The translations under genes were made by a program, and so were the position numbers. DNA of 64,000 bases from Flavobacteriales bacterium. Lineage in GTDB: Bacteria; Bacteroidota; Bacteroidia; Flavobacteriales; TMED113. Positions 7,893-16,815 of the stretch are shown piece after piece. The stretch lies in contig PAWM01000016.1 of NCBI GenBank assembly GCA_002714185.1, positions 34,630 through 98,629 on the forward strand, given 5' to 3'. Within the stretch, counting starts at the first letter, position 1. Each line of letters starts with the position of its first letter. The notes under the pieces are model-generated. The model searched no databases. It had not been told where the DNA came from and saw nothing but the letters and a program-made list of their open reading frames with translations.

Positions 7893-10395
7893 ATTACTTT
7901 TAACCATATTATTCCCTTATTTCATAGTTTTTGGACAAACAAGAAATAATGATTTTCAACAAATTGGACAACAATATATACTTGGAGACATTCAATTATC
8001 TGGAGATCATAACATTGATAAAAAATCTATTTTAAAGTTAATGGATATTTCAATTGGTCAAAAAATAACTATTCCTAGTGAGGAAATAACAAATGGTTTA
8101 AAAAATTTATGGAAACAAGATTTATTTTCTGATATACAAATATCGAAAATCCAAAAAGATAATAAAATTATTATACTTGACATTTATTTAGAATCATCAC
8201 TTAGTTTATTAAAATTTAAATTTAATGGAATGAAAAAGAGTGATGAAGAAAACATTAGGGAAAGACTAAGTTTCTTCCCAGGAATGGCTATTTCTCAAAA
8301 TATAATTAATAACAGCAAACAAACAATTGAAAAATATTTTATTGAAAAAGGTTTCCTAAATACAAAATGTATTATAACCACTACACCTGATTCTACTAAT
8401 AAAAGGAAAGTAATACTGGATTTTAGTTTAGAAAACAATAATCGTATCAAAATAACGAAAATAAATTTTACTGGAAATAACAATATTAAATCATCTAAAT
8501 TAAAAAAGGTGATGAAAGATACAAGAGAAACGGGATTGAGATATTTATTATCGACTTCGAAATTTATTAAAGAAAATTTTTCATCTGATTTAAATAATAT
8601 TATTAATCTATATCGTCAAAAAGGTTTTCGAGATGCATATATTGTCAATCAAAATACAAGTATTGAAAATGAATTAATAACATTAAATATCACTATTGAT
8701 GAGGGGGAAAAATATTTTTTTGGAAATATTGATTGGCTAGGTAACACTAAATATGACTCTGAAAAATTATCCAAAATATTAGGGATTAAATACGGGGATG
8801 TATTTGATGAGACTTTATTAGATTCACGATTAAATATGAGTGTCAATGGTGATGATATAAGTGCACTATATATGGATGACGGATATCTTTTTTTTCAAGT
8901 CAATCCAGTTGAAACAAGCATTAATGAAAATAATTTTATTAATCTTGAAATGCAAATTAAAGAGGGTAATCAAGCTACTATAAAAAATGTAACTGTCAAA
9001 GGAAATACAAAAACAAATGATCATGTAATTATTAGGGAAATAAGATCCTTGCCTGGAGAATTATTCAAACGATCTGATATAATTAGAACACAGGAAGAAT
9101 TCAATAGACTTGGTTTTTTTAATCCTGAGGCACTCGGAGTTAATCCAATGCCTGATCCAGAAACTGGAAATGTAGATATTGAATATATTGTTGAAGAAAA
9201 ACCAGCAGATCAAATAGAAATGTCTGGTGGATATGGTGCCGGAAGATTTGTAGGACAAATCGGTGTTAGCTTTAATAATTTTTCCACAAAAGGCATAAAG
9301 GATATGAGCACATGGTCTCCTCTACCTACAGGAGATGGTCAAAAAATACAATTACAAGCACAATTTTATGGTACTGCTTACCAAACTTATAGAGTATTAT
9401 TTCAAGAACCTTGGCTAGGTGGTAAAAAACCTAACTCATTTACATCATCATTCTTTTATTCGCAAAATACCCCTACTCAATATACTTCAGTAGTGGAAAA
9501 TGATACAATATCTTTACAGTCTAGAATGGAGATGATTGGATTCAGTATAGGACTTGGTAAGCGACTTAAATGGCCTGATGATTATTTTACTCTTCACAAT
9601 ACTTTTAATATTAATAGATACGACACAGAAGAATGGATGGGAGGAGGTATTCCGCAGGGATTAAATGGTATTCAAACTGATGTTAATATTGCTTCTACTT
9701 TAAAAAGGAATTCAGTTTTTAATCCGATTTATCCTCGTTCCGGCTCTACTTTTTCTATAGGTTTAGAATTAACACCTCCTTATTCTCTATTTTCATCTAA
9801 TAAAGATTATGCAAATATGGATGATAATAAAAAATTTAAATTACTAGAGTATTATAAAATTAAAACAAGTGGAGAATGGTATAGTTCTATTGTTGGAAAT
9901 TTAGTTTTAAAAACAAGATTTGAGTTTGGATTCATGTCTAGCTACAATAACGATATTGGTATACCTCCATTTGGTCGATTTTATGTTGGAGGCGATATAC
10001 TGTCTCACGGATATTCATTGTTTGGAAGAGAGAATGTTAGTGTCAGAGGATATGATAGTCAATACTTATTAAGCTATCCTAATTCATATATACTTAGTGA
10101 TTATCCTGGTATGCCTGTTTATAGTAAATATGTATTTGAATTTCGATATCCAATCTCTTTAAATCCTACTACCACAATATATGCACTTTGTTTTGCAGAA
10201 GGAGCAAATGCTTGGGAAGATATAAATTACTTTAAGCCATTTGAAGTTAAAAGATCATTAGGGGTAGGACTACGAATTTTTATGCCTATGTTTGGGGTGA
10301 TGGGGATAGATTTTGGTTATGGATTTGACACAGTAGATCAAACAGGAACAAAAAGTGGATGGGTTCCACAATTTACAATTGGTCAACAATTTTAA
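7879..10395 (+). CDS. bamA: Outer membrane assembly factor BamA
   Basis: BamA inserts beta-barrel proteins into the outer membrane. The 838-residue protein has a signal peptide ending at VFGQ (about residue 20), a string of POTRA domains (for example around residues 30-110, 110-190, 190-280, 280-360 and 360-440) with typical GNTKTNDHVIIREI in the last one, and a C-terminal 16-strand barrel. The barrel carries a recognisable EPWLGGKKPNSF, a VRGYD motif (the conserved VRGF/Y of Omp85 proteins), and a terminal phenylalanine (IGQQF). It overlaps uppS by 14 nt and is followed 23 nt later by its periplasmic chaperone genes. Confidence 0.96.
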   Translation: MKLFKLLLTILFPYFIVFGQTRNNDFQQIGQQYILGDIQLSGDHNIDKKSILKLMDISIGQKITIPSEEITNGLKNLWKQDLFSDIQISKIQKDNKIIILDIYLESSLSLLKFKFNGMKKSDEENIRERLSFFPGMAISQNIINNSKQTIEKYFIEKGFLNTKCIITTTPDSTNKRKVILDFSLENNNRIKITKINFTGNNNIKSSKLKKVMKDTRETGLRYLLSTSKFIKENFSSDLNNIINLYRQKGFRDAYIVNQNTSIENELITLNITIDEGEKYFFGNIDWLGNTKYDSEKLSKILGIKYGDVFDETLLDSRLNMSVNGDDISALYMDDGYLFFQVNPVETSINENNFINLEMQIKEGNQATIKNVTVKGNTKTNDHVIIREIRSLPGELFKRSDIIRTQEEFNRLGFFNPEALGVNPMPDPETGNVDIEYIVEEKPADQIEMSGGYGAGRFVGQIGVSFNNFSTKGIKDMSTWSPLPTGDGQKIQLQAQFYGTAYQTYRVLFQEPWLGGKKPNSFTSSFFYSQNTPTQYTSVVENDTISLQSRMEMIGFSIGLGKRLKWPDDYFTLHNTFNINRYDTEEWMGGGIPQGLNGIQTDVNIASTLKRNSVFNPIYPRSGSTFSIGLELTPPYSLFSSNKDYANMDDNKKFKLLEYYKIKTSGEWYSSIVGNLVLKTRFEFGFMSSYNNDIGIPPFGRFYVGGDILSHGYSLFGRENVSVRGYDSQYLLSYPNSYILSDYPGMPVYSKYVFEFRYPISLNPTTTIYALCFAEGANAWEDINYFKPFEVKRSLGVGLRIFMPMFGVMGIDFGYGFDTVDQTGTKSGWVPQFTIGQQF

Positions 10396-10418
10396 TTTAT
10401 ATAAATTTGCTCAAAATT

Positions 10419-10922
10419 ATGAAAAAGTTATTTATCATTTTTATTATGTTCACTTCCTTATCAATATATGGACAAAATATTGTTTATGTAGACAGTAAGT
10501 ACATTTTAGAAAATATCCCTGAATTTAATACTGCTCAAGAGGAACTTAGCAAATTATCAATAGAATGGGAGGAAGAATTAGATTTACTAAAAGAGGAGAT
10601 AGCCCGACTATATCGTAAATATCAAGCAGAACAATACTTACTTCCTGAAGAAACTAAAAGAAATAGAGAAGAACAAATTATTCAAAAAGAGCAAGAAATT
10701 AAATTAATTACTAAACAAAGATTTGGGCCAGAGGGAGAATTGTATCAAAAACAAGATCAACTAATTCGACCAATACAAGATTTAATTTATAAAGCGATTG
10801 CAAATTTCGCAGAAGAGGGAAAATACGACATCATATTTGACAAGTCATCTGACTTAATTATGTTATTTTCTAATGACGAATTAGATAAAAGTGATGAAGT
10901 ACTTAAAAAACTAGGTTATTAA
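10419..10922 (+). CDS. OmpH/Skp-family periplasmic chaperone (first copy)
   Basis: Skp-like proteins hold unfolded outer-membrane proteins in the periplasm and deliver them to BamA. I choose the ATG at 10419 because it gives a clean signal peptide (MKKLFIIFIMFTSLSIYGQ). A longer frame beginning at 10359 would overlap bamA and put 20 extra residues before the signal. The mature part starts with NIVYVDSKYILENIPEF, typical of the family, and continues as a long charged coiled coil (EEELDLLKEEIARLYRKYQ). The C-terminal segment KYDIIFDKSSDLIMLF is also typical. Length after correction is 167 residues. Confidence 0.9.
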   Translation: MKKLFIIFIMFTSLSIYGQNIVYVDSKYILENIPEFNTAQEELSKLSIEWEEELDLLKEEIARLYRKYQAEQYLLPEETKRNREEQIIQKEQEIKLITKQRFGPEGELYQKQDQLIRPIQDLIYKAIANFAEEGKYDIIFDKSSDLIMLFSNDELDKSDEVLKKLGY

Positions 10923-10942
10923 TATTAAAAAAACTTTATACA

Positions 10943-11449
10943 ATGAAACTTAAATTTATTTCAATAATTACAATTTTATTAATTAGTATGACAACATTTG
11001 GTCAACAATTATTTGGCCATGTAAATTCTCAAGAAATTCTAAATGCAATGCCTGAAGCAGCAACTGCACAATTAGCATTACAAGAAGAGCTAGAGGGCCT
11101 TCAAGAACAAGGACAAATTATGATGCAAGAATTTGAATCACAACAAAAAGATTTTCAAATTAATCAAGAGAACATGAATGAAGCCGTGAGGAATGATAAA
11201 CTAAAGAGCTTAGAAAACTTACAAGAAAGAATTATGTTATTTGAACAATCTGCCGAACAAAGTATTCAAATGAAACAAGCTGAATTGTTTGAACCAATTT
11301 TAACAAAAATTCAAAATGCAATTGACGAAGTAGCAAAAGAAAATGAATATGCATATATATTTGACCTTGTTGGATTACAGGGAGGGGTAGTTTACAAAAA
11401 CGACACTTATGATGTAACCCTTTTAGTTAAGAAAAAACTTAACTTATAG
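10943..11449 (+). CDS. OmpH/Skp-family periplasmic chaperone (second copy)
   Basis: This 168-residue paralog lies 20 nt after the first Skp. It has a signal peptide ending at TTFGQ, then LFGHVNSQEILNAMPEAATA, a glutamine/glutamate-rich coiled coil over roughly residues 45-110, and the closing IQNAIDEVAKENEYAYIFDL. It diverges considerably from copy one, and its coiled coil is richer in Gln and Met. Two tandem Skp genes after bamA is the usual Bacteroidota order. It is followed by murI after 15 nt. Confidence 0.9.
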   Translation: MKLKFISIITILLISMTTFGQQLFGHVNSQEILNAMPEAATAQLALQEELEGLQEQGQIMMQEFESQQKDFQINQENMNEAVRNDKLKSLENLQERIMLFEQSAEQSIQMKQAELFEPILTKIQNAIDEVAKENEYAYIFDLVGLQGGVVYKNDTYDVTLLVKKKLNL

Positions 11450-11464
11450 AATTACATACTGATT

Positions 11465-12274
11465 TTGCATCGAGATAACCCTATAGGAATATTTGATTCA
11501 GGCATTGGTGGACTTACTGTAGCGCATGCTATAAATAAAGTTCTACCTAATGAAAAATTAATTTATTTCGGGGATATTCAACATCTTCCTTACGGCAATA
11601 AATCATCAAATAAAATACTAAACTATAGTGAGAAAATAGTAGATTTTCTTATAAAGAAAAAATGTAAAGCTATTATAATTGCATGTAATAGTGCATCGGC
11701 TATTTCATATAAATTACTTAAAAAAAAAGTATCTAGTAAATGTCTACTGTTTAATGTGATTGACCCAGTGGTCAAAGAAGTGATAAATAATAAATCTATA
11801 AAAAATATTGGTGTTATTGGAACATTAGCTACAATCAAAACTGACATCTATAAAACTTCAATTGAAAAAAAAAGATCAGATGTTAATGTGTTTTCATTAG
11901 CAACTCCTTTGCTAGCAAGCTTAATAGAGGAAGATGATAATCAATTGTACAAAAAAGGAATTATTGAATCATATTTGTCACATAAAAATTTGAAAAATAT
12001 CGATTCTCTAATTTTAGGATGCACTCATTATCCAATGATTCAATCAAAAATTGCAACACACTACAAAAAGAAAATAATAATACTTAATACTTTAAAATAT
12101 ATTGGATATGAAGTCTATATGAAATTGAAAACTAAAAATTTATTGAATTCAAATAATCATAATTCACCAAAACATAATTTTTATGTTTCTGATTATACTG
12201 AAAATTTTCAAAAAAAAACACAATTATTCTTTCCAACTGAAATAATTCTCAAGGAAGTAAATATCTTTTCTTAA
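11465..12274 (+). CDS. murI: Glutamate racemase
   Basis: MurI interconverts L- and D-glutamate, supplying D-Glu for peptidoglycan. The family start PIGIFDSGIGGLTVA is at residues 6-20. The two catalytic cysteines are in IIACNSASA (C74) and LILGCTHYP (C186), with FGDIQHLPYGNK between. The start is a TTG at 11465: in this frame no ATG or GTG lies between the in-frame TAG at 11447 and the conserved domain. Only CTG and ATT codons offer other options. It closes the bamA-skp-skp block. Confidence 0.95.
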   Translation: MHRDNPIGIFDSGIGGLTVAHAINKVLPNEKLIYFGDIQHLPYGNKSSNKILNYSEKIVDFLIKKKCKAIIIACNSASAISYKLLKKKVSSKCLLFNVIDPVVKEVINNKSIKNIGVIGTLATIKTDIYKTSIEKKRSDVNVFSLATPLLASLIEEDDNQLYKKGIIESYLSHKNLKNIDSLILGCTHYPMIQSKIATHYKKKIIILNTLKYIGYEVYMKLKTKNLLNSNNHNSPKHNFYVSDYTENFQKKTQLFFPTEIILKEVNIFS

Positions 12275-12338
12275 AATTATTATTAACTTAACTAAACATA
12301 TTTTAAAATCTATTATAATTATTTTATAATTACATATT

Positions 12339-12917
12339 ATGATAAGTAAAACCCCATTTGTAATATATTCTGAATCAACACCAAACCCTAGTGTTATGAA
12401 ATTTGTTGCAAATAAAAATTTAACTAATAATTCAAAAGAAGCTCGTAATATTGAAGAGACAAAAGGTTGGCCATTACTTGAAAGTATATTTTCATTACCG
12501 TTTGTAAAAGAGATTTTTATATCTAATAACTATATTTCAATAAAAAAACACGATACAGTTGAATGGATGGAAATTACAAATCATATTAGAATTTTTATTC
12601 AAGAAAAACTAAATAATAACACACAAGTTTGTAAGGAAAGATACATCAATACAGTTAAATCAAATACCAAAAAAAACAAATCTAACTTTTACATAGAAGT
12701 AGAAAATATTATTAATACTAGTATTAAAGCTAATATCCAAATGGATGGCGGTGATATTGAACTTATTTCATGTGATGATGGAATTATAAAAGTATTTTTA
12801 AAAGGTGCATGTAGTGGCTGTCCCTCATCACAAATAACTTTAAAAAATGGAATAGAAACTTTATTAAAAGATACATTTACTGATAAAATTAAAGAAGTAG
12901 TGGCTATAAACTCATAA
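12339..12917 (+). CDS. Nfu-type iron-sulfur scaffold protein
   Basis: The 192-residue protein combines an N-terminal Nfu domain ([18 protein letters not shown], residues 11-28; about residues 5-90) with a C-terminal NifU domain. The C-terminal domain contains [11 protein letters not shown] and the GACSGCPSS motif, with CSGC at residues 158-161 holding the bridging Fe-S cluster. The role is Fe-S carrier/delivery to apoproteins in the cytoplasm. Length is normal. It is 6 nt upstream of purH, so the two probably share a transcript. No strong TAnnTTTG box was found in the 64-nt gap before it. Confidence 0.93.
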   Translation: MISKTPFVIYSESTPNPSVMKFVANKNLTNNSKEARNIEETKGWPLLESIFSLPFVKEIFISNNYISIKKHDTVEWMEITNHIRIFIQEKLNNNTQVCKERYINTVKSNTKKNKSNFYIEVENIINTSIKANIQMDGGDIELISCDDGIIKVFLKGACSGCPSSQITLKNGIETLLKDTFTDKIKEVVAINS

Positions 12918-12923
12918 TAAAGA

Positions 12924-14453
12924 ATGAAAAAAATAAACAAAGTTCTCATATCAGTTTTTAATAAATCATCATTGTCCGATATACTAGGAACATTGAAAAA
13001 ACACCAAATTGAAATCATTTCAACCGGCGGTACAAAAAAATTTATCGAAGATAATGACATAAATGTTACATCAGTTGAGGATATAACTGAATATCCATCT
13101 ATTTTAGGTGGAAGAGTTAAAACACTCCATCCAAAAATATTTGGAGGAATTCTATCAAGAGATAGTAACAATCTAGATTCTGAAGATTTAAATAAATTCA
13201 ATATTTCAAAAATTGATATGGTTATAGTTGATCTTTATCCATTTGAAGAAACTATATTGAACAAATCTTCACATAATGAAATTATTGAAAAAATTGATAT
13301 TGGAGGTGTCTCATTAATCCGAGCAGCAGCAAAAAATTATAAAAATACTTTAGTTGTTCCATCTATAAATGAATTTCAAAATGCTATCGATTTAATTAAT
13401 GAAAAAAATGGATTTAGTGAAATTAATGATCGATTTATTTTCGCTAAAAAAGCATTCAATGTAACTCTAAATTATGAAAATGCTATATCCACATATTTTA
13501 ATTTAAAAGACGACACAAACAATAATTTACCACATAAATTTAATTATGTTATTAATGACTCTCACAAATTAAGATATGGTGAGAACCCTCATCAAGAGGG
13601 CAGGTATTATGGGAATTTAGAATTATTATTTGATCAGCTTAATGGTAAACAATTGTCTTATAATAATTTATTAGATATTGATTCTGCCGTCGAATTAATC
13701 AATGAGTTTAAAGAGCCATCTTTCGGTATACTAAAACATAATAATGCCTGCGGATTTGCTTCAAATAATAATTTAGAAATGGCATGGGATCAGGCCTTAC
13801 AAGGTGATCCAATTTCTGCATTTGGAGGAGTGCTCATAACTAATCAAAAAATTAATATACAACTAGCCAAAAAAATCAATCAGCTATTTTTTGAAGTTTT
13901 AATATCACCAAGTTTTTCAGAAGAAGCACTAGAATTATTAAAAATTAAAAAAAACCGCATTATTTTAAAGAAAAAAAATACTAAATTAGAAAGTATGTCA
14001 TTTCGAACAGTTTTAAATGGAGTACTTTGTCAAAAAAAAGATTTAATATCCGATGAAATTAATTTGAATACAGTATCTAAAATAGATGTGTCTAAACACC
14101 AAATGACCGATTTAATATTTGCTAGTAAAATATGTAAACACACAAAATCAAATGCAATTGTACTAGCTAAAAATAATCAACTAATTGGTTCGGGGTGCGG
14201 ACAAACTTCTAGGATTGATGCATTGAAACAAGCTATTTTGAAGGCAAAGAGCTTTGGGTTTTCTTTGGAGGGAGCTGTGATGGCATCTGATGCTTTTTTT
14301 CCTTTTCCTGATTGTGTGGAAATTGCTAAAAAAGAAGGCATCAATGCCGTTATTCAGCCTGGGGGCTCAAAAAATGATCAATTATCAATTGATTATTGTA
14401 ATCAAAATGAAATGGCTATGATATTTACTGGAAATAGACACTTTAAACATTAA
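12924..14453 (+). CDS. purH: Bifunctional AICAR transformylase/IMP cyclohydrolase
   Basis: PurH carries out the last two steps of purine synthesis, formylating AICAR and closing IMP. The N-terminal MGS-like cyclohydrolase domain has ISVFNKSSL, STGGTKKFIEDN, TEYPSILGGRVKTLHPKIF and a DLYPFEETI region. The C-terminal transformylase has KLRYGENPHQ, LKHNNACGFAS, DPISAFGG and DAFFPFPDCVE. The GNRHFKH ending is canonical. Length (509 aa) is normal. It ends 5 nt before mreB. Confidence 0.97.
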   Translation: MKKINKVLISVFNKSSLSDILGTLKKHQIEIISTGGTKKFIEDNDINVTSVEDITEYPSILGGRVKTLHPKIFGGILSRDSNNLDSEDLNKFNISKIDMVIVDLYPFEETILNKSSHNEIIEKIDIGGVSLIRAAAKNYKNTLVVPSINEFQNAIDLINEKNGFSEINDRFIFAKKAFNVTLNYENAISTYFNLKDDTNNNLPHKFNYVINDSHKLRYGENPHQEGRYYGNLELLFDQLNGKQLSYNNLLDIDSAVELINEFKEPSFGILKHNNACGFASNNNLEMAWDQALQGDPISAFGGVLITNQKINIQLAKKINQLFFEVLISPSFSEEALELLKIKKNRIILKKKNTKLESMSFRTVLNGVLCQKKDLISDEINLNTVSKIDVSKHQMTDLIFASKICKHTKSNAIVLAKNNQLIGSGCGQTSRIDALKQAILKAKSFGFSLEGAVMASDAFFPFPDCVEIAKKEGINAVIQPGGSKNDQLSIDYCNQNEMAMIFTGNRHFKH

Positions 14454-14458
14454 AAATT

Positions 14459-15499
14459 GTGAGAATATTAGATTTTTTTACCGAGGACATTGCTATTGAT
14501 TTAGGGACAGCAAATACTTTAATTATACATAATGACAAAGTTATTGTTGATGAACCATCAATAGTTGCAACAGAGCTAAGAACAGGTAAAGTCATTGCAG
14601 TTGGCAAAAAAGCACAACAAATGCATGGTAAAGCTCATAAAGGAATTGAAACAAATCGCCCACTGAAAGATGGTGTAATTGCAGATTTTGATGCAGCAGA
14701 ACAAATGATAAAAGAGTTTATTAAAAGCATCCCTTCACTACAAAATAAATTATGGTCACCTTCTTTAAGAATGGTTATTTGTATTCCTTCAGGAATTACA
14801 GAGGTAGAAAAGAGAGCTGTAAGAGATTCTGCAGAAATTTCTGGTGCTAAAGAAGTTTATTTAATTCACGAGCCTATGGCTGCGGCAATAGGAATGGGCA
14901 TTGAAGTTCAAGAACCGCGCGGAAATATGATTATTGACATTGGAGGAGGAACGACAGAAATTGCTGTTTTATCTTTAGGAGGTATTGTAAAAGATAAATC
15001 CATAAAAGTAGCTGGAGATATTTTCACATCAGATATTGAATACTTCATGAGAAAAAGTCATAACTTAGTCATCGGAGAACGTTCTGCTGAAAGAATAAAA
15101 ATTGAAGTAGGATCTGCACTTGAGAATTTAGAAAACACCGACAAAGAAATTCCAGATGACTGGGAAGTTCAGGGAAGAGATCAAACAACAGGGAAACCTA
15201 AAGCTGTAAAAGTTTCATATAAAGAAATTGCACGAGCACTAGATGCCTCCATAAAACAAATAGAGGATGCTATAATGCAAGCTCTTGCGATGACACCTCC
15301 TGAATTAGCAGCAGATATTTACAATAGTGGAATTTATCTTGCAGGTGGTGGAGCTATGTTACGTGGTTTAGATGCAAGAATAAAAAATAAAACTGACCTA
15401 CCGGTTTATGTTGGTGAAGATCCATTGAGAGCTGTTGTTAGAGGAACAGGTATCGCACTGAAAAATATTGAACAATATGATGGTGTTTTAATGAGGTAA
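14459..15499 (+). CDS. mreB: Rod shape-determining protein MreB
   Basis: This bacterial actin homolog forms membrane-associated filaments that guide lateral wall synthesis. The phosphate-1 motif IAIDLGTANTLI is at residues 11-22. Further motifs are DEPSIVA, GVIADFDAAEQMI, EPMAAAIGMG, the phosphate-2 region IIDIGGGTTEIAVLSL, and the adenosine motif LAGGGAMLRGLD. The start is a GTG at 14459; no ATG is available close to the conserved N-terminus MRILDFFTED. It is the first gene of the elongasome operon mreBCD - PBP2 - rodA. Confidence 0.97.
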   Translation: MRILDFFTEDIAIDLGTANTLIIHNDKVIVDEPSIVATELRTGKVIAVGKKAQQMHGKAHKGIETNRPLKDGVIADFDAAEQMIKEFIKSIPSLQNKLWSPSLRMVICIPSGITEVEKRAVRDSAEISGAKEVYLIHEPMAAAIGMGIEVQEPRGNMIIDIGGGTTEIAVLSLGGIVKDKSIKVAGDIFTSDIEYFMRKSHNLVIGERSAERIKIEVGSALENLENTDKEIPDDWEVQGRDQTTGKPKAVKVSYKEIARALDASIKQIEDAIMQALAMTPPELAADIYNSGIYLAGGGAMLRGLDARIKNKTDLPVYVGEDPLRAVVRGTGIALKNIEQYDGVLMR

Positions 15500-15503
15500 A
15501 TAT

Positions 15504-16328
15504 ATGAGTAGAATTCTTCAAATACTGATAAAAAATCATGTATTTCTCCTATTCTTTTTTTTAGCAATAGTTTCATTGAAAATGATTACATCAAATAGTT
15601 TTGTTGCCGAATCCCATTATTCAAAAAAAATCACAGAAATAAGATCAAAATTTTTTCTAAAAGAAAAATTAATTACAGAATACTTCTCTCTAAGATCAAA
15701 AAATATCAATTTAAACCAATCTAATCAAGAACTATTTAAAAAAAATATACAATTAAATAATCAAATTAAAAGTTTGATGAATAGTGAAAAAATACAAATA
15801 AGTACTGATTCTATTAATATTATACAAGGGAAAATCATAAAAAACTCTTGGAATAAAAAAAAAAATTATATAACAATAACTTCTGGATCTATCGACAGTG
15901 TGAAAAGTAATATGGGTGTAATAGATAGCAATAATCACCTAATTGGTATTACCCACACAATTAGCAATAATTTTAGTACTATTATAAGTCTCCTTCATAT
16001 TGATCTTATGATTAGTGCAAAGATTAATAATAGCGGACACTATGGGACTTTAAGCTGGGATGGAAGAAATCCAAAAGTAATGCAACTACATGATATACCT
16101 AAACATGCAAATATTAAAAAAGGCGATACAATAATCACCAGCGGATATTCAAACATACTCCCTGAAGATATTAAAATAGGAAAAGTATTAAACTATGAAA
16201 ATGAAAAAAACACAAACTTTTTAAATATTTGTGTTGATTTATTTGTTGATTTTACCAATATTGAATTTGTTTATATAATAGATTCTAAATTCCAATCAGA
16301 ACGAGAAATACTTGAAAAAAATCTATAA
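15504..16328 (+). CDS. mreC: Rod shape-determining protein MreC
   Basis: The 274-residue bitopic protein has one N-terminal membrane span (about residues 10-30), a coiled coil (about residues 55-95, KNINLNQSNQELFKKNIQLN) and a periplasmic beta-barrel domain. That domain includes NYITITSGSIDSVKSNMGVI and KKGDTIITSGYSNILPEDI, the family hallmark. It links MreB to PBP2 and RodA. It lies 4 nt after mreB and overlaps mreD by 17 nt. Confidence 0.93.
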   Translation: MSRILQILIKNHVFLLFFFLAIVSLKMITSNSFVAESHYSKKITEIRSKFFLKEKLITEYFSLRSKNINLNQSNQELFKKNIQLNNQIKSLMNSEKIQISTDSINIIQGKIIKNSWNKKKNYITITSGSIDSVKSNMGVIDSNNHLIGITHTISNNFSTIISLLHIDLMISAKINNSGHYGTLSWDGRNPKVMQLHDIPKHANIKKGDTIITSGYSNILPEDIKIGKVLNYENEKNTNFLNICVDLFVDFTNIEFVYIIDSKFQSEREILEKNL

Positions 16329-16815
16329 ATTTAAGAATGTGAAGTTATTTTTTTGGGCAATTTTTATTCAAATCATTATTTTAAATAATATTCAACTAAG
16401 TGGATATATTAATCCATATTATTATTTAATTTTTATTCTCTCAATTCCTAATAAAACATCAAATGCTGGAATACTTATATTAAGTTTCCTAATTGGTCTT
16501 GTTATAGATATTTTTTCAAATTCATATGGAATACATTCATTTGCAAGTGTAACAATTGCTTATATACGAATTATATGGTCATCTAAAATTATACATACAA
16601 AGACAGAAGATGACCTAGATATAAATAATCTACCAATAAATTTATTTTTACCAAAGGCATTTATCTTTATTATTATACATCACTTTATTCTATTCTTTCT
16701 AGAAAGATGGTCTTTAAACGATATTTTTTCTATAATCGAAATAACATTTATAAGTAGTCTTTTTACATTCGTTTTATTTATTATACACAAACTATTTAGT
16801 GCTAATAGAATATGA
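16312..16815 (+). CDS. mreD: Rod shape-determining protein MreD
   Basis: The 167-residue protein has about five membrane spans and fits MreD by position between mreC and PBP2. The segments IQLSGYINPYYYLIFILSIP and LSFLIGLVIDIFSNSYGIHS are characteristic. The start is a TTG at 16312 inside the mreC coding end, and the stop overlaps the PBP2 start by 4 nt. Sequence conservation of MreD is low across bacteria, so the call rests on topology, the LVIDIFS motif and context. Confidence 0.9.
   Translation: MKKIYKFKNVKLFFWAIFIQIIILNNIQLSGYINPYYYLIFILSIPNKTSNAGILILSFLIGLVIDIFSNSYGIHSFASVTIAYIRIIWSSKIIHTKTEDDLDINNLPINLFLPKAFIFIIIHHFILFFLERWSLNDIFSIIEITFISSLFTFVLFIIHKLFSANRI

Noticed and set aside
10359..10418. 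Longer start for the first Skp gene
   Set aside because: It would overlap the bamA coding end and place 20 residues before a clear signal peptide that begins at 10419.
12689..13201. 170-residue minus-strand ORF
   Set aside because: It lies opposite nfu and purH, both of which have clear family motifs; its own sequence has no recognisable motif.
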